Source of the DNA: Prorocentrum cordatum
Lineage: Eukaryota > Sar > Dinophyceae > Prorocentrales > Prorocentraceae
Length of the DNA stretch: 64,000 nucleotides
Direction: 5' to 3'
Assembly (NCBI GenBank): GCA_963575745.1
Contig: CAUYUJ010019254.1
Coordinates: 43,501-107,500, forward strand
Below the pieces are notes generated by a model that was given only the letters and a program-made list of their open reading frames with translations, was not told where the DNA came from and ran no database searches. Below are positions 18,780-29,749 of the stretch, one piece after another; positions within the stretch are counted from its first letter, which is position 1, and each line of letters begins with the position of its first letter. A program made the position numbers and the translations under genes.

Positions 18780-21567
18780 CTCAATGGGCCGCACAAGCTT
18801 GCAGAATTGTTACTTGAATTAGCGACCCTGGATTGGAACATTATCCTATTCAGTGAGACTCGCGCGGAAAGCCAGACTGTCGAGCTGGAGGGCGGACATC
18901 GCTTATATCTAGTGGAGAGTATATTGCATCAGGCGTTGGAGTGTCGATACATGCACGTTTGGTGGGCAGCACTCGTTCGACGCATGTTGTTTCAGATCGA
19001 GTGCTCCGTGTTGACCTAGAACTGGCCCAACGGAAGATTCCATGTTGCATCCAGAAACAGTTTTGGAACAAGCTTACGAGCAAGTTCACAGAACCTTGAC
19101 ACATGCAACTGATAACGGATACGCTATCGTAGTAGGGGGCGATTTCAACACACAATGGGGGGTTGGAGAGCGTGGCCAGAAGATGCCTGAGATGGCGTCC
19201 GCATTCAACCTGTCGATTGTCGATGGTGACGGGAACAGCCGAGATGAGAACAGTTGAACTTTCAGGAGCAATTTGGGCAAGCTGATAAGAATCGATGTAA
19301 TTTTTGCGTTCACGTACATCCGCAAAGTGACTTGGGTTATGTCGCAATATTTGGATATGAGGTCGGACCATCGCGCTTTACACGTAGAGCTTGATGTCGG
19401 GAAGGGCAAGCGCCGACAAACCAAGAGGCGAAGATCATCGATGCGAGGTTGGAGTCCGTTTGAAAACGATGGTGTTTTTCAGGAGGCTTTGGACGAGAAG
19501 CTCAACCAGCACGCACCGTCGTCACTCTTCGAAGCGGAGACTATACTGTTCGACACTGCGGCGGCTCATGGGGGAGGAGCTTGCAGCAAACGACGGCGAT
19601 TCAATGACCAGCCATGGGACTCACCTCACTTTCAACATCTCTTGCAACAGAGGCGCCAGGCACGTGATCCCCACAAGCGGACGGAACTTTCAATGACCAT
19701 TCAACGGCATATCCGCGGGGAGCTCCGGAAGCAGAAGAGCCAACGATTCCAAGCTATTCTGGATGAGTTCATCGAGCTTGACTGGATCAACGACGCAAGG
19801 AAACTACCAGCATGCTCGTCTACAGTTGGATCCGGCGCGCAGGCTGGAACAGAGGATTTTGCCAACTACTTGGAGGGAATCTTCAAAACTGATTGGTCAT
19901 ACACTTGTGGATCAGCTTCTACGTACCTGCAATGTATATTGGACAGCTGCTCTACCAAAATACCTCCTATCACGATGTGGGAGCTTCGACGTGCGCTCAA
20001 ATCGATGAAGCTTCGAAGGGGCTCGGACGAGTTCGGGGTCGTCGCGGAGATGTTCAGGAAGTCTTCTCACAAGTTCATGGCCTTACTACTCCACTTGTTC
20101 TCACAAATTCATGGCTTTGCTACTCCACTTGTTCAATAAGATGTTGCATGAGAGCGCCATTGATCCGACCTGGAGGGATACATTGCTTTGGATGCTCCCG
20201 AAGGCAGGCGATCTCAGCTTGCCGCAGAATTGGAGCCCAATCGCAATTTTGAAACTAACAAATAAATTGTTTGCACGCTTGCTCTATCACCGCATTGGTG
20301 GGGTGTCGGATGCACAACGATCCGCAGACCAAGTTGGATTCCGGACTAAGCGATCTGTCGACGACGCTTTCATTGTATTCGAACTGCATGTGGCAAGTGT
20401 TTGGGATGGAATGTGCCTCTTTGGTGCTTGAGTCTGGACTTGAACAAAGCATTCGATCGAATTGCATTCCAACCGCTGCTTGAGCCCCTACGGAACCAAG
20501 GCGTGGGCGACGAGTGCATTGCCATGCTGTCCGTCATCTATGCACACCAACGCGGTCGAGTCCGTGGCTCTCGCCGTTTTGAGATGCAGAGAGGCGTCAA
20601 ACGGGGGGACGTCCTGAGCCCGCTGCTCTTCAATGCGGGGGTCGAAGCAACGCTGCGTGGGTGGAAGAACCGTGTGAAAGTAAAAGGTGTTCGCGTTGAT
20701 GATGGTGGCCCCCTGACAAGCATCAGATACGCGAACGACATCATGATTTTCGCCACCCCACGCAGAGATCTCATCATCATGGCCACAACGCTAAAGGAAG
20801 AGCTTGCGGAAATAGGTCTCAGCCTGACCGTCGGAAAGACCAAGGTGCTGACGACTTCGGACGACAACAGTGTGGTTCCGCTTGACCTCGGAGGACAGCC
20901 CGTGGAAATCATCACCAGCGGCATGGCCCACAAGTATTTGGGGAGGAAACTATGCGGCAACCTGCGTGCAAGGAGTTCCCACGAGGTGGGCCACCAGATT
21001 CAGATTGCGTGGATGCGGTTTCATCCACATCGTGGCACCTTGACCAACGAGCACCTGAGCATATACTCCCGGATCGAGTTTTTCAACAGGGTGATCACGC
21101 CAACGATTATGTTTGGACTTTCGTCATGTGCGATGACACGGGCGCGGATGTGCTCACTGGACGTACTGCAGCGGCGAATGCTTCGAAAAATTGTTGGCTG
21201 GACCCGTCTCGTGGACGAGCCGTGGGAAGACACAATGTGAAGGATGCGATTGAAAGTCGAATCAGCCTTGACGAAATACCCGATGGAAAACTGGGGCCAG
21301 CAGTTGCTGCGCAGGCAGTTCAGATTAGCTTATCGAGTGGGCAGTATGATTGGTAGCTGGCCTGCAAGATTATCTCGTTGGCATCCCCCTACAACGTTTC
21401 CTGGAGCTGGACGTGGACGTGGGCGACTCGCAGTGAATTGGGACGACTATTTGCGAAGATTCTCGAACGCTTATTTTGGAACAGACTGGCTAGAAGCGAC
21501 GCTGACCAGTGATTATGCAACGCGCGAAGACGATTTCGTGCAATTTTCAATCGAACACCAACAGTGA
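18780..21567 (+). pseudogene. LINE A ORF2: endonuclease plus reverse transcriptase, degenerate
   Basis: Endonuclease motifs appear in successive frames: FSETRAESQT near 18850, GGDFNTQW near 19135, RIDVIF near 19290 and SDHRAL near 19365. The RT has LSLDLNKAFDR (motif A, near 20435), GVKRGDVLSPLLFN (motif B, near 20595) and IRYANDIMIF (motif C, near 20722), where the first catalytic Asp of Y-A-D-D is Asn (codon 20734-20736). The C-terminal region (SRIEFFNRVI ... WDDYLRRF) ends at 21567. A 34-bp tandem duplication at 20067-20134 shifts the frame, and TGA at 21238 replaces a CGA retained in the two array copies. Family: non-LTR elements with AP endonuclease, resembling the LINEs abundant in dinoflagellate genomes. 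Confidence 0.8.
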
Positions 21568-21949
21568 TGCCTGAGCTTTGACTCGATCGGACTGCTTGCT
21601 TGCTCCCTGGCGCCTCTTACAGCTAGCCAGGTGGAGCGCAGCTCCTTTTCAAAACGGGGCTCTCGCCTCCACGGCAAGTCCGTGGGGCGCTCGCCTTTCC
21701 AGTGGGGCGCTCTCGTGGTTAAGGAAGAGGAGGCTTGGGACGGGAGGCCGTACGGTACTGCATTATCGTTGATGCGTCCTGGGTTATCCTCGCCTCTTCT
21801 TCTTCTTCCTCCTCCTCCTCCTCCTCTTCTGCCTCCTCTGCCTCCTCCTCCTCCTCCTCCTCCTCCTCCTCCTCCTACTCCTACTCCTCCTCCTCCCCTG
21901 CGCATCTGAAGGTGGTTGGTTTGGGGCTTTTTTATCCCCCAACCCTGTG

Positions 21950-22370
21950 ACATCAGAAACCTCTCCGGGAGGGGGAAACCGCCCAAGCCGCCCACCCCCT
22001 CCAAACCTGAGGACATCAGAACCCCCTCCAGGGGGTGAAACTCCAAACCCGTAAACCTCCCAACCCTGTGACATCAGAAGGGTGAAAGCCCTCAAACCCC
22101 CAATCATGGGAGATCAGAAACCTCTCCAGGGAGTGAAGCACCCCAACCCCCGACCCCCCAACCCTATGACATCAGAAACCCTTCAAGAGGGGTGAAACCC
22201 CCCAACCCCGTGCTATCACAAACCCCTCAGGAAGGTGAAACCTCCCAAGCCCCCAACCCCACAACCTCCCAACGGTGTGATATCAGAAACCCCTGGGGTG
22301 AAACCTCGTAACCTCCCACCCACCCCCCAACCCAGCGACATCAGAAACCCCTCCAGGATGTGAACCCCCC
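21950..22370. repeat. 66-bp-type minisatellite (also 26070-26500 and 30140-30570)
   Basis: Units built on CCCAACCCTGTGACATCAGA followed by AACCxCTCCAGGxxGTGAAAC. About seven units are present in each copy of the 4.1-kb segment. CTCCAGG-GGGTGAAAC phrases give weak internal dyads. Confidence 0.8.
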
Positions 22371-23005
22371 CGACCCTCCAACCCCCTCAACCCCCCAATC
22401 CTTGAACCGCCCAACACTCCAACCTCCCAACCCCGTAGCTCCCCAACCCCCAAGCCCCGCACCCCCCCAACCCCCACCCACCCCAACCCCTCACCCCCCC
22501 AACCCCCTGACCCCCTGACACCTAAATTCACCCCACCCCCCCAACCCCTACCCTCGCAAGCGTCCAACACTCAAACCTTCCAACACCCTCAACCCCCCAC
22601 CCCTTGAACTCCCCAACTCCACAAACCCCGAATCCCCCAACCGACCAACATTCCAACCCCCCAACCCTCCAGTCCCCCCAAATCCCCACCCCCCAATCAC
22701 CCCAACCCCGCAAACCATCAAGCCCGCAACTCCCCAACCCCCCAACTCCCCAACTCCCCAACCCATCAACACCCGCCACCTCATGGGGTTGGGAGGTTGA
22801 GGGGTGGGGGGATGAGGAATTAGGGGGTTGGGAGATTGGGGGTTGGGGGGGTTGGGGGTTGACGGGTTGAGGAGTTGGGGAGTTTGAGGGTTGAGGCGTT
22901 GGGGGGTTGGGAGTGGGAGGATTGGGGAGTTTTGGGGTTGGGGGGTTGGGGGGTTGGAGGGTTGGGCGGTTGGGGGGTTGTGGGATTCGAGGACTGGGGG
23001 TTTAG
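22371..23005. repeat. Strand-switching CCCCAAC/GGGGTTG minisatellite (also 26505-27135 and 30580-31205)
   Basis: Plus-strand CCCCAAC-type units run to about 22775, then after CACCTCATGGGG the polarity flips to GGGGTTG-type units to 23005. The junction is preserved in all three copies. The G-rich strand is quadruplex-prone and the two halves can pair with each other. Confidence 0.85.
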
Positions 23006-23040
23006 GGGAAAAAACGCCAACCAACCACTTTCAGATCCAA

Positions 23041-23169
23041 TGCCCTCTTCCTCCTAGCTCCTTCTCCTCCTCCTCCTCCTCCTCCTCCTCCTCCTCCTCC
23101 TCCCCCTCCTCCTCCTCCTCCATCTCCATCTCCATCTCCTCCTCCTCCTCCTCCTCCTCCTCCTCCTCC

Positions 23170-23200
<31 letters not shown>

Positions 23201-23240
23201 AGCTCCTCCTCCTCCTAGCTCCTCCTCCTCCTCCTAGCTC
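23041..23240. repeat. TCC block with CCTAGCTCC spacers (also 27175-27330 and 31245-31385)
   Basis: TCC triplets with CATCTC and CCTAGCTCC interruptions. The three copies differ markedly in triplet number although their flanks are nearly identical. Confidence 0.9.
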
Positions 23241-23743
23241 CTCCCACTTCTCCCCTTCTCATGTCTACCATCTGGGCGCCCGCTCCCGCAACACATCGCT
23301 TCCCGCTGTGGCGGGCCCCTTGGGACAAAGACGCGGACAAAGACGAGGAGGGGGAGTTCGACGACGGCTTCGACAAGCTCGATGACGGCGTCGACGAGGA
23401 CCCAACCGACCCCGCTCCAAATCAACCACCCTCCCCAGCACCATCCTGACCCGTTTCCCGAGCCGCATCCGGCCGTGGCGAGGGTGGTCCCCAAGGCCGA
23501 TAGAGGGAAAAGGAAAACGGCGGCGGCGGCGCCGCCGCCGCAAACAATGACATAAGCATGAACTGTCGGAAGCCCGCGCGCATTTTTCGGATCGGCGCCG
23601 GAGGCGCCGCCGGGGAGGGGGGGGGCTCCTTCGACGATCCGGGAAATTCGCGCGGATCTCCGAAACTTACGTTTACGTCATCGCTTGTCCCTGGAATTTT
23701 CGTCGTCGGCCTCGCCCTCGTCCTCCCGTCCTCGTTTTGGCGG

Positions 23744-23901
23744 CGCGCAGAGGGGGGTAGGGGGAGGGGGGAAGGGTTCCTAGAAGCAGACTGCTGCTTA
23801 GAGGGCACGGGCCTTCTATCAACAGACAAGGCCCGCGCCTTCTAAGAAGCAGGGGTGCTTCTGAGAAGCCTTCCCCCTTCCCCCCTACCCCCCTCTGCGC
23901 G
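23744..23901. mobile_element. Foldback/MITE-like hairpin element, unit 1 copy
   Basis: The left arm starts CGCGCAGAGGGGGGTAGGGG; the right arm is its near reverse complement ending CCCCCTCTGCGCG. Inner arms (GCTTAGAGGGCACGGGCC versus GGCCCGCGCCTTCTAAG) also pair, so about 158 bases form one imperfect hairpin with a short loop at ATCAACAGACA. Outer flanks TTGGCGG/TGGCC resemble short terminal inverted repeats. Confidence 0.7.
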
Positions 23902-24071
23902 TGGCCGATCGTTCTCCGCCTCATCCTCGTCGCCGCCGCCCTCGAGGAGAGGAGACGAGAGAGGAGAGGCCTCCGGCAGGGGCGCCGCACACATCGACAT
24001 CGGGTCGCGGAAGCTGCCAGAGCGGCCGAACCCCTTGGGGACGGGGCTCAACACGTCCTTGCGGCGGCAGG

Positions 24072-24074
24072 AGG

Positions 24075-24169
<95 letters not shown>

Positions 24170-24170
24170 T
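24072..24170. repeat. GTC microsatellite (also 28152-28248 and 32208-32335)
   Basis: GTCGTC triplets with one or two GCC or CAG interruptions. The unit 3 copy is clearly longer. Confidence 0.9.
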
Positions 24171-24427
24171 GTCGGGCGCGCCACGCCCTCCTCCGCCCCC
24201 CTGTGAGGGACGGGAGATCGAGGTTCTCAGTGCGCTTGGATGTTTTCTGAAACTCTCCCCCGTGGAACCTCTGGAGACCCCTGGGGTCGGGCCGCGGGAG
24301 GGTGGTGGCGGTGGTGGTGGTGGTGGGCACAGGCTTGAACGCAGCTGCGTATGCCGAGGGTCAAACCGCGACGCACCCCTGCGTCGAGGCAGAAGGCGCC
24401 CTCAACTTATGAAGGGGCCCCCGAGAG

Positions 24428-24793
24428 TTAGAAGTTGAACCGCACATTGGCCTGAACAATCCACGGGGCCCTCCTGAGGTGCCTCCTCCGGATCGCTTCG
24501 TCTCGGTTCCTCGCAATTCGCTCTCGCTGCTGCTCGGTCAGGGGAGCGGGAGGGGCATGGACAGGAGGCGGAGGCACGGAGACAGGGGACGAGGGGGACT
24601 CGAGGCCTACAACGGCAGCGAAGATGTCCTCTCGGGTGAGGTCTTCCAGAGGGTCGGGGGTCGGACAGGGGCCCCTGCTGTCTGGCTCTTCGGAAAGGGG
24701 GGGCACGGCATGGCCGCGGCGCGGACCTCGGGCCGACGGAACCGATGACGCTCGGGATCGGGCCGACAACTCCTGGTTCGCCGACTGGCCCAC
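24428..24793 (-). CDS. Small ORF carried by unit 1; ends in an RPA-binding-like helix motif
   Basis: A 121-codon minus-strand frame, intact in all three units (also 28500-28865 and 41824-42189). The N-terminal part is Ser/Arg/Pro-rich. EDLTREDIFAAVVGL is a short ordered-looking segment. The C-terminal PLTEQQRERIARNRDEAI resembles the amphipathic Lxx(E/Q)QRxxIxxNRxxAxxRR pattern known from RPA32-binding segments of SMARCAL1, TIPIN and XPA. The frame may begin further upstream: another minus-strand frame opening with IDTLLEFVSSELGS at 24938 could join it through a frame change near 24790. Integrity in every unit may only reflect recent duplication. Real gene status is uncertain. Confidence 0.4.
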   Translation of the reverse strand: MGQSANQELSARSRASSVPSARGPRRGHAVPPLSEEPDSRGPCPTPDPLEDLTREDIFAAVVGLESPSSPVSVPPPPVHAPPAPLTEQQRERIARNRDEAIRRRHLRRAPWIVQANVRFNF

Positions 24794-25147
24794 TCTTGGC
24801 CCTCCCCTTCCTCCGGAACCGACACCGCGAAAAAACCCTGAGACCGCTCACCTCTGGACACCCCTCTCCTTCCGGCTCAGTGGAGCCGAGCTCGGAGGAC
24901 ACGAATTCTAACAGCGTGTCGATCATGGCATTAGCCAAGGCCTGTGCAGAGGCCCGCGGGGCAGACCTTCTTGGCCGCCGTGCGGAACACGCCCTCCTCT
25001 CTTTTCCCGAGTAAGGTGGTGTGCGCTCCTCGCCCGTGCGAGCAGCGCCCTCGTCCAGGCGTCGCCGTGAGGGGCGTGCGCAGGCCTCTCACTCGGAGGC
25101 CGAAAAATGCGCGTCGGCGCGCGCCCGACCTCGCCCCCGTGCTCGCG

Positions 25148-25676
25148 CCTTGACCAACGAGCACCTGAGCATATACTCCCGGATCGAGTTTTTCAACAGG
25201 GTGATCACGCCAACGATTACGTTTGGACTTTCGTCATGTGCGATGACACGGGCGCGGATGTGCTCACTGGACGCACTGCAGCGGCGAATGTTTCGAAAAA
25301 TTGCTGGTTGGACCCGTCTCGTGGACGAGCCGTGGGAAGACACAATGCGAAGGATGCGATTGAAGTCGATTCTGCCTTGACGAAATACCCGATGGAAGAC
25401 TGGGGCGCTCAGTTGCTGCGCAGGCAGTTCAGATTAGCTTGTCGAGTGGGCAGTATGATTGGTAGCTGGCCTGCAAGATTATCTCGTTGGCATCCCCCTA
25501 CAACGTTTCCTGGAGCCGGACGTGGACGTGGGCGACTCGCAGTGAATTGGGACGACTATTTGCGAAGATTCTCAAACGCTTACTTTGGAACAGACTGACT
25601 AGAAGCGACGCTGACCAGTGATTATGCAACGCGCGAAGACGATTTCGTGCAATTTTCAATCGAGCACCAACAGTGA
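25148..25676 (+). pseudogene. LINE A 3' fragment in unit 2
   Basis: Repeats the last part of LINE A ORF2. It keeps CGA where LINE A has a TGA stop, but loses one A near 25369 (frameshift) and has TGA near 25598 where unit 3 has TGG. Confidence 0.9.
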
Positions 25677-27827
25677 TGCCTGAGCTTTGACTCGATCGGA
25701 CTGCTTGCTTGCTCCCTGGCGCCTCTTACAGCTAGCCAGGTGGAGCGCAGCTCCTTTTCAAAACGGGGCTCTCGCCTCCACGGCAAGTCCGTGGGGCGCT
25801 CGCCTTTCCAGTGGGGCGCTTTCGTGGTTAAGGAAGAGGGGGCTTGAGACGGGAGGCCGTACGGTACTGCATGATCGTTGATGCGTCCTGGGTTATGCTC
25901 GCCTCTTCTTCTTCTTCCTCCTCCTCCTCCTCCTCCTCCTCCTCCTCCTCCTCTTCTGCATCCTCTGGCTCCTCCTCCTCCTCCTCCTCCTCCTCCTCCT
26001 CCTCCTCCTCCTGCTCCTACTCCTCCTCCTCCCCTGCGCATCTGAAGGTGGTTGGTTTGGGGCTTTTTTATCCCCCAACCCTGTGACATCAGAAACCTCT
26101 CGGGGGGGGAAACCGCCCAAGCCGCCCACCCCCTCCAAACCTGAGGACATCAGAACCCCCTCCAGGGGGTGAAACCCCAAACCCGTAAACCTCCCAACCC
26201 TGTGACATCAGAAGGGTGAAAGCCCTCAAACCCCCAATCCCAGGAGATCAGAAACCTTTCCAGGGAGTGAAACAACCCAACCCCCGACCCCCCAACCTTG
26301 TGACATCAGAAACCCTTCAAGAGGGGTGAAACCTCCCAACCCCGTGCTATCAGAAACCCCTCAGGAAGGTGAAACCTCCCAAGCCCCCAACCCCACAACC
26401 TCCCAACGGTGTGATATCAGAAACCCCTGGGGTGAAACCTCGTAACCTCCCACCCACCCCCCAACCCAGCGACATCAGAAACCCCTCCAGGATGTGAACC
26501 CCCCCGACCCTCCAACCCCCTCAACCCCCCAATCCTTGAACCGCCCAACACTCCAACCTCCCAACCCCGTAGCTCCCCAACCCCCAAGCCCCGCACCCCC
26601 CCAACCCCCACCCACCCCAACACCTCAGCCCCCCAACCCCCTGACCCCCTGACACCTAAATTCACCCCACCCCCCCAACCCCTACCCTCGCAAGCGCCCA
26701 ACACTCAAACCTTCCAACACCCTCAACCCCCCACCCCTTGAACTCCCCAACTCCACAAACCCCGAATCCCCCAACCGACCAACATTCCAACCCCCCAACC
26801 CTCCAGTCCCCCCAAATCCCCACCCCCCAATCACCCCAACCCCGCAAACCATCAAGCCCGCAACTCCCCAACCCCCCAACTCCCCAACCCATCAACACCC
26901 GCCACCTCATGGGGTTGGGAGGTTGAGGGGTGGGGGGGATGAGGAATTAGGGGGTTGGGAGATTGGGGGTTGGGGGGGTTGGGGGTTGACGGGTTGAGGA
27001 GTTGGGGTGTTTGAGGGTTGAGGCGTTGGGGGGTTGGGAGTGGGAGGATTGGGGAGTTTTTGGGGTTGGGGGGTTGGGGGGTTGGAGGGTTGGGCGGTTG
27101 GGGGGTTGTGGGATTCGAGGACTGGGGGTTTAGGGGAAAAAACGCCAACCAACCACTTTCAGATCCAATGCCCTCTTCCTCCTAGCTCCTTCTCCTCCTC
27201 CTCCTCCTCCTCCTCCTCCATCTCCATTCTCCTCCTCCTCCTCCTCCTCCTCCTCCTCCTCCTCCTCTTCCTCCTAGCTCCTCCTCCTCCTAGCTCCTCC
27301 TCCTCCTCCTCCTCCTCCTCCTAGCTCCTCCCACTTCTCCCCTTCTCATGTCTACCATCTGGGCGCCCGCTCCCGCAACACATCGCTTCCCGCTGTGGCG
27401 GGCCCCTTGGGACAAAGACGCGGACAAAGACGAGGAGGGGGAGTTCGACGACGGCTTCGACAAGCTCGATGACGGCGTCGACGAGGACCCAACCGACCCC
27501 GCTCCAAATCAACCACCCTCCCCAGCACCATCCTGACCCGTTTCCCGAGCCGCATCCGGCCGTGGCGAGGGTGGTCCCCAAGGCCGATAGAGGGAAAAGG
27601 AAAACGGCGGCGGCGGCGCCGCCGCAAACAATGACATAAGCATGAACTGTCGGAAGCCCGCGCGCATTTTTCGGATCGGCGCCGGAGGCGCCGCCGGGGA
27701 GGGGGGGGGCTCCTTCGACGATCCGGGAAATTCGCGCGGATCTCCGAAACTTACGTTTACGTCATCGCTTGTCCCTGGAGTTTTCGTCGTCGGCCTCGCC
27801 CTCGTCCTCCCGTCCTCGTTTTGGCGG

Positions 27828-27985
27828 CGCGCAGAGGGGGGTAGGGGGAGGGGGGAAGGGTTCCTAGAAGCAGACTGCTGCTGAGAGGGCGCGGGCCTTC
27901 TTTCAACAGACAAGGCCTGCGCCTTCTAAGAAGCAGGGGTGCTTCTGAGAAGCCTTCCCCCTTCCCGCCTACCCCCCTCTGCGCG
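27828..27985. mobile_element. Foldback/MITE-like hairpin element, unit 2 copy
   Basis: Same element as 23744-23901, duplicated with the 4.1-kb unit. Confidence 0.7.
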
Positions 27986-28152
27986 TGGCCGATCGTTCTC
28001 CGCCTCATCCTCGTCGCCGCCGCCCTCGAGGAGAGGAGACGAGAGAGGAGAGGCCTCCGGCAGGGGCGCCGCACACATCGGGTCGCGGAAGCTGCCAGAG
28101 CGGCCGAACCCCTTGGGGACGGGGCTCAACACGTCCTTGCGGTGGCAGGAGG

Positions 28153-28244
<92 letters not shown>

Positions 28245-28499
28245 TGTCGGGCGCGCCACGCCCTCCTCCGCCCCCCTGTGAGGGACGGGAGATCGAGGTT
28301 CTCAGTGCGCTTGGATGTTTTCTGAAACTCTCCCCCGTGGAACCTCTGGAGACCCCTGGGGTCGGGCCGCGGGAGGGTGGTGGCGGTGGTGGTGGTGGGC
28401 ACAGGCTTGAACGCAGCTGCGTATGCCGAGGGTCAAACCGCGACGCACCCCTGCGTCGAGGCAGAAGGCGCCCTCAACTTATGAAGGGGCCCCCGAGAG

Positions 28500-28865
28500 T
28501 TAGAAGTTGAACCGCACATTGGCCTGAACAATCCACGGGGCCCTCCTGAGGTGCCTCCTCCGGATCGCTTCGTCTCGGTTCCTCGCAATTCGCTCTCGCT
28601 GCTGCTCGGTCAGGGGAGCGGGAGGGGCATGGACAGGAGGCGGAGGCACGGAGACAGGGGACGAGGGGGACTCGAGGCCTACAACGGCAGCGAAGATGTC
28701 CTCTCGGGTGAGGTCTTCCAGAGGGTCGGGGGTCGGACAGGGGCCCCTGCTGTCTGGCTCTTCGGAAAGGGGGGGCACGGCATGGCCGCGGCGCGGACCT
28801 CGGGCCGACGGAACCGATGACGCTCGGGATCGGGCCGACAACTCCTGGTTCGCCGACTGGCCCAC
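28500..28865 (-). CDS. Small ORF carried by unit 2
   Basis: Same 121-codon frame as 24428-24793, identical at the protein level by eye. The upstream flank differs by one codon near 28897 (CCCGCG instead of ACCGCG in the plus strand). Confidence 0.4.
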   Translation of the reverse strand: MGQSANQELSARSRASSVPSARGPRRGHAVPPLSEEPDSRGPCPTPDPLEDLTREDIFAAVVGLESPSSPVSVPPPPVHAPPAPLTEQQRERIARNRDEAIRRRHLRRAPWIVQANVRFNF

Positions 28866-29219
28866 TCTTGGCCCTCCCCTTCCTCCGGAACCGACCCCGC
28901 GAAAAAACCCTGAGACCGCTCACCTCTGGACACCCCTCTCCTTCCGGCTCAGTGGAGCCGAGCTCGGAGGACACGAATTCTAACAGCGTGTCGATCATGG
29001 CATTAGCCAAGGCCTGTGCAGAGGCCCGCGGGGCAGACCTTCTTGGCCGCCGTGCGGAACACGCCCTCCTCTCTTTTCCCGAGTAAGGTGGTGTGCGCTC
29101 CTCGCCCGTGCGAGCAGCGCCCTCGTCCAGGCGTCGCCGTGAGGGGCGTGCGCAGGCCTCTCACTCGGAGGCCGAAAAATGCGCGTCGGCGCGCGCCCGA
29201 CCTCGCCCCCGTGCTCGCG

Positions 29220-29749
29220 CCTTGACCAACGAGCACCTGAGCATATACTCCCGGATCGAGTTTTTCAACAGGGTGATCACGCCAACGATCACGTTTGGAC
29301 TGTCGTCATGTGCGATGACACGGGCGCGGATGTGCTCACTGGACGCACTGCAGCGGCGAATGCTTCGAAAAATTGCTGGCTGGACCCGTCTCGTGGACGA
29401 GCCGTGGGAAGACACAATGCGAAGGATGCGATTGAAAGTCGATTCTGCCTTGACGAAATACCCGATGGAAGACTGGGGCGCTCAGTTGCTGCGCAGGCAG
29501 TTCAGATTAGCTTATCGAGTGGGCAGTATGATTGGTAGCTGGCCTGCAAGATTATCTCATTGGCATCCCCCTACAACGTTTCCTGGAGCCGGACGTGGAC
29601 GTGGGCGACTCGCAGTGAATTGGGACGACTATTTGCGAAGATTCTCGAACGCTTACTTTGGAACAGATTGGCTAGAAGCGACGCTGACCAGTGATTATGC
29701 AACGCGCGAAGACGATTTCGTGCAATTTTCAATCGAGCACCAACAGTGA
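29220..29749 (+). pseudogene. LINE A 3' fragment in unit 3
   Basis: Same fragment as in unit 2 but with the frame fully open to the natural stop at 29747-29749, so it best represents the ancestral C-terminus. It is 5'-truncated at the unit boundary and is not an independent insertion. Confidence 0.9.

Larger units (their letters stand above)
17449..21567 (+). mobile_element. LINE A: non-LTR retrotransposon, nearly full length but inactive
   Basis: Order: possible SL relic tails, ORF1 (coiled coil plus RRM-like), AP-type endonuclease, reverse transcriptase, C-terminal domain. Damage seen: stop codon in ORF1 (18198), several frame changes in the endonuclease region, a 34-bp tandem duplication at 20067-20134, a D-to-N change in RT motif C, and a CGA-to-TGA stop at 21238. 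Its last 530 bases are also the start of each unit of the 4.1-kb tandem array. Confidence 0.85.
21038..25147. repeat. 4.1-kb tandem array, unit 1
   Basis: Starts inside LINE A at CCTTGACCAACGAGCACC. Order within the unit: LINE 3' end, TCC block (21800-21895), 66-bp minisatellite (21950-22370), C-rich to G-rich strand switch (22371-23005), TCC block (23041-23240), foldback element (23744-23901), GTC array (24072-24170), minus-strand ORF (24428-24793). It ends at GTGCTCGCGC. Units 2 and 3 are near-identical outside microsatellites. Confidence 0.95.
25148..29219. repeat. 4.1-kb tandem array, unit 2
   Basis: Same order as unit 1 with small indels, mostly in TCC, GTC and GTGGTG tracts. The TCC block at 27190-27320 is shorter than in unit 1. 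Confidence 0.95.

Noticed and set aside
20733-20739. YAND in LINE A as a genuine alternative RT active site
   Set aside because: The element carries several other inactivating lesions, so a one-base change from Y-A-D-D is the simpler reading.
22785-23005. Telomeric repeat tract
   Set aside because: GGGGTTG-type units are irregular and not TTTAGGG, and they lie in the interior of a tandem array with a strand switch.
23261-23449. 62-codon frame conserved in all three 4.1-kb units
   Set aside because: Conservation is explained by recent duplication. Short, low-complexity, and bounded by microsatellites.
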